DNA from: Rhynchopus euleeides
Lineage: Eukaryota > Euglenozoa > Diplonemea > Diplonemida > Diplonemidae
Assembly: GCA_963210315.1 (NCBI GenBank)
Contig: OY723253.1
Span: 124,001-188,000, forward strand
Length of the DNA stretch: 64,000 nt
Direction of reading: 5' to 3'
Part shown: positions 23,720-36,299 of the stretch, piece after piece
Layout of the letters: each line of letters begins with the position of its first letter
Position numbering within the stretch: the stretch's first letter is position 1
The notes under the pieces: generated by a model
Databases searched by the model: none
What the model saw: only the letters and a program-made list of their open reading frames with translations
What the model was told of the DNA's origin: nothing
Program-made: the position numbers and the translations under genes

Positions 23720-26400
23720 GGTTCTCACAGGGGGCAGGCCATGTATAGGGGGAGGGGGGGGGGTGTGTGCTGTGTGGGGTGCGTGGGTTGTGGGGGGGGG
23801 GATCTGGGGGGGGGGGGGGGGGAGTGAAGTAGAAGATCCTTCAAGGAATGGGAAGGAAATGGAAAAAAAAACCCCCCCCCCACTTCACTCGACATGGCAG
23901 GTTGTGCTGTGGGAGTCTTGCCGCTGGGGGGTGGGGAGGGGAGAGGGGGGGGGGGGGGTGAGCGGACGGGGAGGGGAACCCCTTGTGACGCAGTGGGGAG
24001 GGGAGGTTTTCCCGGCAAGCTCGGCCTTCCTCACCACCACCGCTTGGCGTGAACATGACGAGTATCAGAGAGCCCCGTGGCCAGCTCTGGCGCGTGGCAT
24101 CTGTGGCGCTCCCCACTCCTTCCACTCCTTCCCAATACCACCACACCCCCGCCTGTGTGCTGAACAGAGCTGGAGTGCTCCTTTCTTCGATGCCTCCTGA
24201 GGAATGCCTCCTGTTCTGGTTTTTTCGTTCGCCTTCGTTCCCAATTCTGCCGAAGGAACGGAGGGAGAGGTGTGGGTGTGGGTGGGGGGGGTGAGAAAGA
24301 GAGAGAGAGGGGAGGGGGGAGGGGGGCAGAAACACATAGGGTCCACGCGAGAACAGAAAATGCATCACACGGGGGGGGGGAAGGCGCCTGTGAGCGTTTC
24401 GAACGTTTAACTCAAACACAACAACGTCTGACCCCCACACCCCCCCACCCCGCCCTTTTCGGAGCTCCCGCCCTTTCACCTCTTTTTGGCAGAAGAGCGT
24501 ATTGTTCTAACTAAAAAAATATCTCTCGTGGCAGCGTTCGGTATCCCTGCACTCAACAGGACCCGTTCGTACAAACAAAGAACGCAACACCAAGTCTCGT
24601 TTGGCATTGATATCAAGGCTAAATCGCTTTCTCTCGGTGTTGCGTATCCCCACCCCTCGCCCCCCCCCCCCAAACTCAACGCCGTCGTGCGATACCGTTG
24701 CCCCACAACCCCCCACCCCAGACCCTGCCAGCCTCTCACGCTCTCTGAAGAAACACTGAAATTATGCAAAAAAAACGGGAACGGGACGGCAGTACAATGA
24801 AGAATTGGGTTACAACAGCGTGGGGGAGGGATAAGTAGATACGAAGGGGACACGGGACCACACACACAGTTCATAGACAGGAAGGGAAAGTAACCGTGTG
24901 GCCCGGAGAGGATGCGCCCGGTTGGGGGGTAGGGGTGGGGGGCAGGCACGAGACAAGCTGCCCCTCAGCTCCTCCCCCCCCACACCTCACCTCTGGGCAC
25001 AGGCACACAATGATGACAGATCACAGGGGGGGGGGGGGGATTGGGGGGCACCGATGGTCCTGCAGTTTGCAGATCTATGCCATCAGGTGTGGGTGAGTAG
25101 GGCTGCAAGTGGGGGCAATTGCCCCCCCCATTTTTTGGGCATTCTTTTTCACAAAATAAGCTGGGTGAAGTCGTGTTGCAGTTTGGGTTAGCATTTCTGG
25201 CAGCGCAGAGTGTGTTCCCCTCGAATCCACTCCGTGAGAACCGGGTCCGTTATCCTGGTGAAGTGAATCGAAAAGCGCACCTTTCCCCCCCCCCCCCCGC
25301 CCCTACACCCCACCAGGCACCACAGGGGGTCTACGGTGTGTTTAGCTTCGAGAAGCTCGCTTCTCACTTTCTGCACAAGGCCCTCACCCCACCCCCATTT
25401 GGCTTCTCGGAGAAGGGGAAGACCAGCAGTATCATCCAAGCAAAAGTTGTCGGTGCGGGAGGAGGGGGGGTAGTGAAATAGAAGTAGGAAGGGAGCACAA
25501 GAATGATCACCCTTCACTCGATATGCGGGAGAGGGGAGGGGATGTCGCTCTATGTGCCAGACTGTGCCTGTCTGGACACCAAAAAATTGTTAAAAAAAAG
25601 GAGTTGGTATATGAGTCTGTAGCTTGCAATCTATGTATATGCAATGTGATTGCTCCGCCCCTCTTCCTCTCATATAAATTGTTCGGGGGGTGGGCTAACT
25701 TTCGAGCAAAGAACCCTCCCGTGAAGCAACTCACAATGTATACCACACAGTGCACACAAGGCAATCGGACCTACAGGAGGGGGTTGAATGAGGGAGTAAC
25801 AGCAGAGAGAAGGCGAGGAGCGCCTGAGGAGGGCGTGGGAAATAAAAGACAAACGATGACGACACGCCAATATAAAAGAGCTTGAGTTTTCTCTACAGGG
25901 TTCAGAATATTCAGAGAACCTAGCTCCCTGACTGCTTGACAGAGCCAAGCATCCTACACTCGGCAGGTGTTTTTAAAGGAGGTCTTGTCGGAGCCAGCTT
26001 CCCCAAGCGCTGCCACACACACGGGGGACACTTCTCATTGAATCAAGCCTCAAGGCGCGGATTGGGTTACCCCAGATGCATCCCTTGGCGTGGGAAAGTT
26101 TCACTTCCGCGATACAGGAAAACGCGTGGAAAAATGCCTTGAAAAAGGAGAGGGGATGCCCAGCCACACCGCAAGCCATGCCTCCTTATATAACCGAGGC
26201 GTCACGGAGGGGTTGGAGGAGGCATAGGAGAAGGGCTGTGGGAGGGGGATCATCAGCGCTCTTCCACTGGGATCGTCATCAAGTTTCCCCATGTTGGGCC
26301 ATACACGCCGGGGCAAATTTTTAAACTCTAAAAGCAAAGCCAGGGCCAGGAGGGGCCACAAGGAGTGATCCCAGGTCACGGGGTGGCGACCACAAAGATG
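23720..26400. other. Intergenic, G-homopolymer-rich
   Basis: No gene recognised. Many G or C runs of 8-16 bases (e.g. 23754-23763, 23807-23822, 25028-25039, 25287-25298) interrupt the region; they are sequencing-error prone and could form G-quadruplexes. It includes the probable 3' UTR of the coiled-coil gene, whose stop lies at 26413. Confidence 0.45.
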
Positions 26401-26412
26401 GCGGCACCGCCT

Positions 26413-29400
26413 CTAGACGTCGTGGAAAGCCCGGAGGTAGCCCGCACGCGCGACACGCCACAGCTCGTCGAAGTTGTCGCCTGACATCCCCATGACGTCA
26501 AACTGTGTGGTGGGTGGGTGTTATGTGTTGCCAATACACCCTTGGGGCTGGAACTGAAACCAGCCCGATATTCCCCTCGTGAAGTGGGTGGAATAGGTGC
26601 AGCCGCCTTCATAACGCGAAAAAGCGACAGATCCAGACGGATTGTTGTCTTGAGCGGCACACCAAGGTGGACAAAACCCCCTCCACCCACCCACCCGCCC
26701 GAACCTGCAGAAGCACACCTCCTCCACGTATGGGGCAGGGAAACCGCAGAGTTCATGCAGCTCCTTGTAGAACATGGCCATCGCCACAGCACCACTGGCC
26801 CCTGAAAGCTGCTTCGACAGCTTTGCCTCCAGAGAGGCGCGCAACCTGAAGGGAGGTGGGGGTAAAAGAAGTGGGTGCAGGGTCACGCCCCGCCCGCTGT
26901 GGAGCACGGGGACAAACATGCTGATTTGACGGTGGTTGATGATTTGAACTGTTGAAGCAATGCAGCAGTGCGGCCGCAACCCAGCAGGGGTTGCAAGGTT
27001 CGCTGAAGACCCCGCCATACTTTTCAGGGGCATGCATCAACGTGAAGATGGTGTCGGTGTTGATATTCCCGCTTGGAAGGTCATGCAGCGCTGCCTTCTT
27101 CATGAGGGCCTGTTTGCGGCCCTCGCGCCCGTCATCCGTCATCGGGCCGATGGTGACCGTCACCTCCTCGATAAGGGTCTGTGGGCAGGGGGGGTGTGGG
27201 GTGGAAAGCCCCAGACCATGCTCTTCTCTGTCATCATGCCTGCATAATATTATCTCCAAGATGAACCCTGTGTGAATACCTACCAGGTTGCCCCATGTGG
27301 GAAGTTGCAAGGGACCAGGTCTAGAGTACTGACGCCCTTTTTTATAGGCAAACCAACAGTTTCATTCACCCACGTCAGTACGATCAGAAACAGAGAATGC
27401 AACCCGTAGAGAAGGCAAGACATACCTTGGACATGCTGGGGTACACCCGTTTGCCCTTCTTCGCCTTCACCGTCTCACGCCACTGCTTGATGGCGCTGGG
27501 CTCCTTCACAACCTTCAGAGTCAGCTTGGTTCCTTCGAAGGCTCCAGATTGCTCTGTGGTCTGCAGGGTGGGTGTGGTGGCAACAGGGCGAGTGGTGTGG
27601 GATGCCGTGTGGAAGCGGTGCAGAGCGATAAGGCGAAACCAAGCGCAGTGAATCAACATACCGCAAACAGGAACTGGTCCCGCGTGGCGATCTTGCAGGA
27701 TTCGCCGGTGGTGCGATTCGTCACCTCGATGATGAGCGCAGCACGCGGCAGTGACTTTATCTGCGATGCCGCCACAGTCACAATCGGGTCAGGGTCAGCC
27801 TTCGACGTGTTCTGCACGCGGAAGGGGAGCGACCCGCTGGTGCCATAGGGGAAGGGCACGCGCCGCACAGAGCTGGTGGAGCGCATCGACTGCGATGGCG
27901 ACCTGTTCCTGGGCGACACGGGGGGCACGTCGGATGTCGTGGAGTGGTGCAGCACACGGCCCCCAGGCGAGGGGGGGTCGCTGAAGCTGACGTTGAGGTT
28001 CGCCTGGTCTGCGGCAGAAGAGAGGTCGGGCAGCACAGGCACATCGGTTGGCTGCGGCGGTGCCCTCTGTGCCTGCAGCAGCTGCAGGCTCTCGTAGTTG
28101 TCGTCGATGTCGCCTGGGCTTCCCAGCTCCAGGTAGAGCCGCCCCAGGTGCTCGATGCGCAGGCCCTCCCGTGGTGCACCCAACACCTCGAGGATCGACT
28201 CGTACTGCTCCCGGTCAAGCCCGCCTGCAGTGTCGTTGGAGAGTCGCTGCAGCTCCGGAAAGTTCAGGTAACCGTCCGTATCGCTGTCGCCGTATTGGAA
28301 GATCCACTCCAGGCGCTGCGTGTCCTGCTGCGTCAGCTTCACAGGCTGCATGGAGGGGGGCGGGAGCTCCCGCCGTGCCTTGCGACCGAACTGCAGAGGG
28401 TGTGTGGCAGGCAGCAAAGGGCACAACTCATACCGGGCTCGGGGGAGATGCAGGCGGTGCCGACTGGCTCGGCTCCACAGGCGGCGACGCAGGTGCCGGC
28501 GGTTCCGGCGACACATCGCGTTCGATGTAGGTGAGGGACGGCTCGGGCGCATCGTCGAGCGGGTCGGGCAGCAGCGGCGTGGGCGGCGGCACCGTGTGGT
28601 CCCCCTGGGGTGAGGTCGACTGCGTGGCGGGCGGCATCACCTCGGCGGAGGGGTGCTGGGCACGCTCCTCGAAGGCGGCAATGCGCTGGCGCAGCACCTC
28701 CATCTCCTCCTGCATGTCCTTCAGCTCCTCCCCGCGCCGCTCGTACTCCTCGTTGTACGTGTCCGCCTCTGTGCGCAGGGCACGCACAAGGTTCTGCAGC
28801 TGCATGATCTCATTCTCCTTGTCCTCCACCTCCTGACGCATCCCGGAGTTCTCGCGCGTCTCCTCCCCTGCCTGCGCGTGCATCTCCTGGAGGCGCTCCG
28901 TCAGGTCCAGGATCTTCAGCTTCTGCGCGTCGACCTTGCCCCGCAGCACACCCACCTTGCGCTCAGCATCGATGATCTTCTTCGCAGCGACCGTCAGCTC
29001 GTCCTCCCTGTGGCTGTTCTCCTCCCGCAGCTGCATCAGCTCCTCGGAGATCTCTGGCGTGTTCTTGAACTCGCTCAGAGGCCCCATGCGCGCACGCACC
29101 TTGTCCACCTGCGACACACGCCCACGCATCTCTGCGATCTCCATCTCCAGAGCCTCTGTGTTGGGGGTACAGTCACAGTCACAGTCACAGGAACAGGAAC
29201 AGAGAGAGTCGAGTAACAGCAACGCAATGCAACAGTTGTGTGCGCAAACCCCTCCCTGACCATGTCGGGGGGTGGTTGCGCGCCCTGCCTCACTGGGGAT
29301 GGCGAACCAGGTGGCATACCGTTCCTGCTTTTGAAGTCGGTGTTCTCCTCCGTGGCAATGCGCAGTTGGGAATCGAGCGACATGACCTGAGGGCCGGGTG

Positions 29401-32400
29401 GGGGTAGGGGTGGGAATGCCGACATGCATGCAGTGCACAGCAGCGCAGAACCGAACAACTGCATTTTCTGCATACCTGAGCCACCAGCTCCTCCGCCTGC
29501 TTCGCACAGGTGTTGTTCACCTCTGTCAGGGCACGCTCCAGAGTCTTCCGCTTCTCCGACTCTTGTGCCAGCGACGTGGTGGCCTCCTCCAGATCCGAGG
29601 CAAGGCGGCGCTGCTGCGCTGTGCGCCCCAACACCTGGTTCTCCAGCTCGCTGATGTTGCCCCGCGCCTCCGAGAGGCTGTACTCGAGGGACGACAGGCG
29701 CTCACGAGGCGCGCGCATCTCCTCGTCGTGCTTCATCTTGGCGATGCGCAGCTCCTCTAGCGAGTGGATCACACGGTCCTCCGAGTCCTTCAGCAGGGTC
29801 TGCAGGCGGCCCACCTCTTCGCGGCACACACGCACCTCCTCCTCGCTGCGGCTGCGCTGCGTCTCGGCGGATGCCAGCGTCGCCTTCATCAGCGTCAGCT
29901 CCTCCTGCAGCACATGCGTCTCGCTCTGGGCCTTCGACTTTGTGTCGCTGATGCCGCTCGCCGCCTGCTCCTTCATCATCTCCAGCTCCTCTGTAGCGTA
30001 TCGCAGCTCGTTGGACAGCGTCTCGCACTGCGACTCCAGCTCCACGTTGGCGTTGCTCAGCTGCTCCATGTCGACGGTGAAGGTGTGGCGCGCCTGAGCC
30101 AGGCCCTTCTCGAGGATGTTGCAGCGCTCCCGGATGTTGTGGTAGTCGTCTGTCATCTCCTTGTGCCGCTCCACCAGATCCGTGTGGGTGTGGACCAGCT
30201 CGTCGAGGTTTTCCTCCAGCTCCTTGTGCGCCCCAACCGCCTGTGCCGCATCCGAGATGGCCTGCTTGCGGAGGTCCTCCTGTGCCGCGATGCCCTCGCG
30301 GATGCCTTTGTAGCAGAGCCACCGCCACCACATCCCGAGGTACTTCAAGGACAGCAGGCGGTGGTGCTTCAGCTGCAGCAGCGAGGCGAAGTCCTCCTTC
30401 ATGCGCTGCTTCTTGTCGACCACCTCGTCGGCCTGGGTGGTGATCTCCTGCACCAGGCCCTGCAGGCGCTTCACCTCTGCCTCCAGCGCGTTGCACTCCT
30501 GCCGGTGCTGTGTCTTGTCCGCCTGGGTGGTGCGCGCCAGGACCCTGCCGTGCCAGAAGCGTGTCCACCGTGCAAACGAGCCGCCGAGGAGCTGTGCCGA
30601 TTGGCGGTGGCAGAACATCACTGCCAGCTCGCCGTAGAAGTTGACCCGCGATGCCTGCAGCTGCTTGCGCTGCTTCGTCCGGTGGAAGGCCCCCCATCGT
30701 GAGAGTGCCTGGGAGCGGATGCTGTTGGTGCACTTCACCGACAGCACATTTGCCGCATTGTGGGAGACACGCAGGAAGCGCAGGCGTGACATCTGGTAGG
30801 AGTATGTCAGCCAGCGCGAGTAACACTTCCGCATCAACGCCTTCATGCTGCGCATCTCGACAGCTGCGCTGGTGCTGCAGGCGAAGTAGTCCTTCTGCCG
30901 CAGGCGTGACTGATCGCGTGTCCACAGCATCCACTTGTCGAAGCACTTATACCGTGTGATGCTGCAGCCCCAGCGCCGCAGCATGTCCACCTCACGCTCA
31001 ACCAGGCGGGGCCCTGCCTGCGATGCCTTGCGCACAGTGAAGTGCTCCTGCAGTGATGCGGTTTCAGAGCGCATGTCGTCGAGCTCTTCAATCAGCGACA
31101 GCTCCCTGCGCTTCATGGACTCCATCTCGTCGTGCAGGCGCTCCTGCACCTTGGTGGAGTGGTTGAGCCTGCGGCGCTTGGCGTAAAGCGCCAGATGCTT
31201 CAGCCCTGTGGCGAGCGTCACATGTGCCCGTGACTTCGCCACAGAAGCGGCTGCAAGCACTGCCTGGTGACGTCGCCGCCTGCATGCAACCTCGAGGTGC
31301 TGCTCCAGCTCCATCGATGACGACTCCCACGCTGTCCGCTCGCGGGAGAGGCGCAACGTGTACTGCGACTCGGCGTCGACCTGCAGCTGTGTGCGCAACG
31401 TGGATGCCTGCGATGCGATGGCCGCCTCGAGCCCGTGTGCCCTGTCCTCTGCCTGCTTGACCTGCAGGCTCGCAGACTCCATCTGCTGCCGCAGGTTCGC
31501 CGCCTCCACCTCGAGCTCTGTCACCCGCAGGTTCGCCGTCTCCACCTTGTCCTCCAGGAGGTCGCAGGAGAACCGGCTCTTCTGCAGCTCTGCCGCCTGC
31601 ACCTCGACGGTCGTCTTCGACTCGCTGTTCTCCGCGACAAGCGCAGCACCCTCACGCTCGAACTGGTGGAGGCGCTCCTGCGCATCCTGCAGCCTGTTCT
31701 CCAGGCTGGTGGTGCGCTCGGAGGTTGCCTGCAGCTGGCCCGCCTGCCTCCCCAGCAGCGCCCTGTTGTCTGCCAGATTCTTCTCCAGCTGCTGCACCTT
31801 ATGTTCCGCCTGCTCGAGCTGCAGGGCACGTGCGTCCATCTGGTTGCTGGTCGTCGACTGGTTGGCAACGGACTCCAGAAGCTGGCGCTGCAGCGACTCC
31901 ACCTTCACATCTAGCGACGCATTCACCTCGTCGCTGAGCTCGAGCTTTGCCTCTGCCGCGCTGAGCATGCCCCGCAGGCGCCCGAGCTCCTCCGCATCGC
32001 GCTTCGACTGGGAGCGGTGCCTGCCCTGCAGGGTCTCCAGCTCAGCAGCAGCCTTCATGCGCTCCTCGCCTGCAGCCTCCTCCTGTGCCAGGCCTGCTGA
32101 GAGCTCCAACTCGACGATGCGTGCCTCCAGCGTGCCCTCACGGCTCTGCAGCCGCTTGTTGAAGGAGCGCAGCTCAGCGACAATGTTGTTATGCCGGTCC
32201 GACTCGCCACGCAGCTTTTCCAGGTCGTCGAGATCACGCGCAGATGTTATGGCAGAGCTGCGCACGCGCTCCAGCTCCGCTGAAGAGCTCTGGTGCTCGC
32301 GCCACAGCTGCTCACGCTCCTTCTCCAGGTCTGCGTACTCTGTCTTCATGCGGTCCAGCTCCAGCCGCAGCTTCTCCTCCACACGGTTGTGCGCCTCCTC

Positions 32401-33291
32401 ACGCTCTTCGAGATCCGACGCGAATGCTGTCTTCTGCTCGTCGACGATGTCGAGGTGTGCCTGCTCCAGCTCCTTCCTCACGTCCAGCCGTGTGGTGGAG
32501 ACGAGCCGTGCCCGCTCCAGGCGCTCCTGGTTGAGGTCATCCTGCACGCTGTGCAGCAGTGAGTTAGCACCTGCCAGCGCCTCCGACAGGCGCTCCAGCT
32601 CACGCTCTGCCTTGTCCGCCCTCAGCATGGCGGAGCGCAGCTCAGACTCCGTCTCGGCAGCACCCTTGCGAGGGCTGGTCAGGGCCTCGACATGCAGTGC
32701 CTTCTGGAACTGCCGCTGCAGCGCGCTGATCTTGTTCTCCAGAGCCTGCACCTGGATGGCGTGCTGCTCGCGCATCTCCTCCGCAGCGCCCTGCAGCTCT
32801 GCGATCTCACGGGACTGATGCGACAGCTGCGCCTCCTTCTCCCCCAGGAGCTGGTTGGTACGCGTCTCACGCGTCGACAGCGCATGCTGCAGCATGCCCA
32901 CAGGCGTGTGGACCTCCGAAGCCTCCGACACCTGCGTGCCGGGTGTGCCCAACGTCGGCGTGGCGTTCAGCCCCACAACCGATGAGCGGCGGGGCGGGGA
33001 CACCTGGCGGGGCGACTGCACCGAAGCAGGGGAGGCCTTGACGGCGCGCTTGATCCGCGCCAGCTCGTCCTGCACCCCCGAGTCGGCAGGCGAGGCACGG
33101 AGGCCCCGCGAGGCGCGTCGCGCATCGGAAGCAGGTCGTCGCACGCTGTCATCGTCTGCGGTGCTGTCCGCCCCAGAGAGGCGCTCCCTCAGGCCTGTTC
33201 TCAGAAACGGCTCCGCACGCGGGCTCAGTGGCCCGACCCATCCTCCAGGGGGACGTGAAGCGGCAGGGCTCGTGATGCCCCTCCCCTTCAT
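26413..33291 (-). CDS. Giant coiled-coil protein with SFI1-like Trp repeats and EF-hand, 8 exons
   Basis: Exons: 33291-29476, 29386-29320, 29155-28434, 28390-27662, 27560-27426, 27178-27021, 26845-26719, 26502-26413; phases agree at every junction and the total is 5844 nt (1947 aa, TAG stop). Donors are GTATG except intron 7 (GTGTGC). Start MKGRGITSP follows an orphan acceptor AG at 33303-33304. Residues ~30-150 are disordered, then long heptad coiled coil. Around residues 730-1000 Trp-centred helices recur (KCFDKWMLW, CYSRWLTYSYQ, ALSRWGAFHRT, SFARWTRFWH, YLGMWWRWLCY), like centrin-binding SFI1 repeats. Exon 4 has an EF-hand loop, DSDTDGYLNFPE. The last five exons encode a globular tail (ending FDELWRVARAGYLRAFHDV) that I cannot name. 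A cytoskeletal, basal-body or flagellar role is inferred only. Confidence 0.85.
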
Positions 33292-33610
33292 CCTGCCCTG
33301 TACTGCGTGGGTGGTGGTGTAGTAGGGTGGGCAGCCGGTCATGCAGGTGGTGTGGCAAAGTGGGGTGGGAGTGGAGGGTGGTCGCTGGCCTGCTGTTGCT
33401 GCTGCTGCCAGCTACCCAACTCCAACCCCAAAAATAACACCCCCTCCCCTCCAGTTGGCGTTGCCACGCAACGCTCGAGTGTGAAAGGCAATATGCTGCA
33501 TCCACTGGCTTCCAAGTGGGGATTCTGTCGGTATCTCAGTGGACGGCATTTGGCCTGTTGTTTCGGTGTTGCTGGTGTTTTTTTCCCGTGTTTTTTTTCT
33601 TCAGTGAATT

Positions 33611-33673
33611 TGCAAAATACTACGAGAAACACTTGGCCTCTATGCTGTGAGTGTTGCATTGGACGCTTCCACC
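33611..33673 (+). repeat. 63-bp direct repeat, copy 1
   Basis: Starts TGCAAAATACTACGAG and ends GACGCTTCCACC. An identical copy in the same orientation lies at 34156-34218. The 482 bp between them hold the 187-bp foldback element and the first LTR-like repeat, so the pair may mark a past insertion or recombination. Confidence 0.85.
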
Positions 33674-33729
33674 TGTTGAACGGGCTCCACCTCTTGCACT
33701 TTGAAAACCCCCCCCCCATATTTTTTTTT

Positions 33730-33916
33730 AAGCACACTCGTGTGAGCGGAAAGCGCCCCACCACAGCTGCAACCAAACGTGCTCTATACACTAACCCCAC
33801 CCTTCATCAGGCTCAGGGTGTGATCAGTTCAGGGTTTTGTGTGTAGAAGCGTCAACGCAACAAACAAAAGGAAATTCATCAGAGCGGTTGTAGCTGTGAA
33901 GTGATAGGGCGCTTTT
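33730..33916 (+). mobile_element. 187-bp foldback MITE-like element, copy A
   Basis: Matches base for base (by eye) the reverse complement of 53566-53752. Imperfect terminal inverted repeats start AAAGCGCCC (33750-33758) and end GGGCGCTTT (33907-33915), with AGCTGCAACC and GGTTGTAGCT forming the inner stem. One flank carries a small CACAC/GTGTG hairpin that is shared by both copies, so the unit extends past the inverted repeat on that side. No coding capacity. Superfamily unknown. Confidence 0.7.
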
Positions 33917-34159
33917 TGATTTGACAACTCCGGTTTGGTGTACCTCGATGAGCTTACCTTACCTTGTCGTCGGACACAACATATCATCGTTGTCCCAAAC
34001 CCCGTAACCCACGTGAAGTGGATCATCTGAAGTGCAGAATGAGGTGGAGCAGGTGGAGCACGAAACATAAGTAAACCATAGCAAGAGAGGCCAGCAGCAG
34101 TCCCGAGTCCATCGCGTTCCTCGTAGCATTTCCCGTACCACACAGGTGTGTTATGTGCA
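33917..34159 (+). repeat. 243-bp LTR-like direct repeat, left copy
   Basis: Begins TGATTTGACAACTCC and ends GTGTTATGTGCA. Adjoins the 187-bp foldback element on its left and overlaps the second copy of the 63-bp repeat by four bases on its right. Confidence 0.8.
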
Positions 34160-34218
34160 AAATACTACGAGAAACACTTGGCCTCTATGCTGTGAGTGTT
34201 GCATTGGACGCTTCCACC
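34156..34218 (+). repeat. 63-bp direct repeat, copy 2
   Basis: Identical to 33611-33673 by eye. It starts inside the end of the left 243-bp repeat, so the 243-bp repeat terminus TGCA is part of both units. Confidence 0.85.
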
Positions 34219-35172
34219 CAGGACCCTTAGGACCCAAGGACTTAGGGACGCCGCGCGAACGGTCTACTATTGAAGTGATCAGGCTCCGTCGCCCATCGTA
34301 TGCATCCCTCCGATGGTAATGTACCGCTTTCTACGTTGTCACGAGCACCTTGTACGGAAAACGATCGAACCTCACTCGCTGAGGGGATCCGCCTGCCTCG
34401 GCCGTGTGCCGCCGTCGTGTGGTCAGCCTCGTGATTCTTGGTGTGCCCTATCGACAACATGCCTGTCTCTCCAGTTGCCGCACCCGGCGAGAGAGTTGAT
34501 GCGTCTCAACCCGGCGAAACTAAGGGGGCAAAGGTTGCACACAGCCCCGCCTGTGCTGCAACCACCCGCTCTTGGCTGACCCCCGACGTCTGGTGCGTTT
34601 CCCACTCCGGGTATTTGAATCCTCACCCTGTACCTCTTCGGGATCCTCCATCCCCTGGGGAACCCTTCCCCTCGAGGCTTCTTCACGTCTCCGACATATT
34701 GGTGTGTGCCCACATGACCCTTCTTCCTGACATCCTCGATGTCGTTTTGCACCCCGGGCGATGCACTGAGACGGCCGTATCCAGGTAGTCAGTGGCCATG
34801 CCCAGCCCCTCAGCGTGACAGTCCTCTGGTGCGCTCCCAGCACCACCACCGCGACGCTCGTGCATATTCAGCCACCATGACCCGGCAGCTCTCGCCTGGG
34901 GACAGGGCTCGGCGGATCGAGAAATCACAGTCTGAAACTCGCCTCCCAGCTCCTCCGCAGCAGTCTACTGTCCGGCCGTCTTAAACTCTCGCCCTTCGGG
35001 AGCCCGGCCAACACCCGGTGCTTTCCGGCGTGATCTCGATCGCTCTGTGGCTCTCTGTGTCCTCTCCGGTCTTCGCTGGCTGCGAGCGAGTTGCGGGGTG
35101 AAGCCCAACGCGCCTCTTCATGGCGCACTGGAGACGCTGCATGGAGTGCCCAGGGGTAGGTGTGAGAGGCAA

Positions 35173-35950
35173 AACTGCGTGTCTCTCGGTCGGGAGAGTG
35201 AGTGCCCCTCGGGCAGAATATTGTCTCGGTCAGGAGAACAGGTGCCCCTCGGGCGAGATGCTGCGTCTCTCGGTCGGGAGAGTGGATGCCCCTCGGGCAG
35301 AATATTGTCTCGGTCAGGAGAACAGGTGCCCCTCGGGCAAGACTGCGTGTCTCTCGGTCGGGAGAGTGGGTGCCCCTCGGGCAAAATTTTTGTCTCGGTC
35401 AGGAGAACAGGTGCCCCTCGGGCGAGATGCTGCGTCTCTCGGTCGGGAGAGTGGGTGCCCCTCGGGCAGAATATTGTCTCGGTCAGGAGAACAGGTGCCC
35501 CTCGGGCGAGATGCTGCGTCTCTCGGTCGGGAGAGTGGATGCCCCTCGGGCAGAATATTGTCTCGGTCAGGAGAACAGGTGCCCCTCGGGCAAGACTGCG
35601 TGTCTCTCGGTCGGGAGAGTGGGTGCCCCTCGGGCAAAATTTTTGTCTCGGTCAGGAGAACAGGTGCCCCTCGGGCGAGATGCTGCGTCTCTCGGTCGGG
35701 AGAGTGGGTGCCCCTCGGGCAGAATATTGTCTCGGTCAGGAGAACAGGTGCCCCTCGGGCAAGACTGCGTGTCTCTCGGTCGGGAGAGTGGGTGCCCCTC
35801 GGGCAAAATTTTTGTCTCGGTCAGGAGAACAGGTGCCCCTCGGGCGAGATGCTGCGTCTCTCGGTCGGGAGAGTGGGTGCCCCTCGGGCAGAATATTGTC
35901 TCGGTCAGGAAACCAGGTGCCCCTCGGGCAAGACTGCGTGTCTCTCCACG
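35173..35950 (+). repeat. Minisatellite, 84-bp unit made of two ~42-bp halves (~9 copies)
   Basis: Alternating half units begin TCTCGGTCGGGAGAGTGG and TCTCGGTCAGGAGAACAGG; both contain GTGCCCCTCGGGC. The period was checked at GGGCAGAATATTG (35211 and 35295, 84 bp apart). Because 84 is a multiple of three, several frames stay open and give 28-residue repetitive peptides; these are not taken as genes. Confidence 0.9.
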
Positions 35951-35956
35951 GTTTGC

Positions 35957-36085
35957 CCCCCGGCAGGATCCCGGGAAACCCCGGCCGGGCCCGGAAATTC
36001 CGGGCCCGGGACCGGGATTTTGAAATCCCGGCCGGGATCCCGGGGAAATCCCGGCCGGGTCCGGCCGGGAATCCCGGGGGTTCTC
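35957..36085. repeat. Cluster of CCCGGCCGGG palindromes
   Basis: A dense run of overlapping palindromic words built from AATTCCGGGCCCGGGACC, AAATCCCGGCCGGG and GGATCCCGGGG follows the minisatellite directly. It is able to fold into many alternative hairpins. It resembles in style the palindromic word arrays at 49 and 55 kb. Confidence 0.75.
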
Positions 36086-36299
36086 AGTCTCAGGTCGCTT
36101 GGACCGAGGTCATCTCAGACCTATGGCTTTCAGTCCCCAGTTTCAGATTCAGACCTGCTGATCCAGAACCGCACCCTCTCCTTCCACACCAATTGTATCC
36201 ACTGCTCATGGGTCCGAGTGACGACGATAGCAATGACGATGGCTCCATAGCAAAGATGGCTACCACTGTCAAAGCTCATCTGGAACAGAAACTGTCCCA

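Noticed and set aside
31358-32818. 486-codon Ser-rich plus-strand ORF
   Set aside because: Antisense of the Leu/Glu/Arg-rich coiled coil, which typically yields Ser/Cys-rich shadows.
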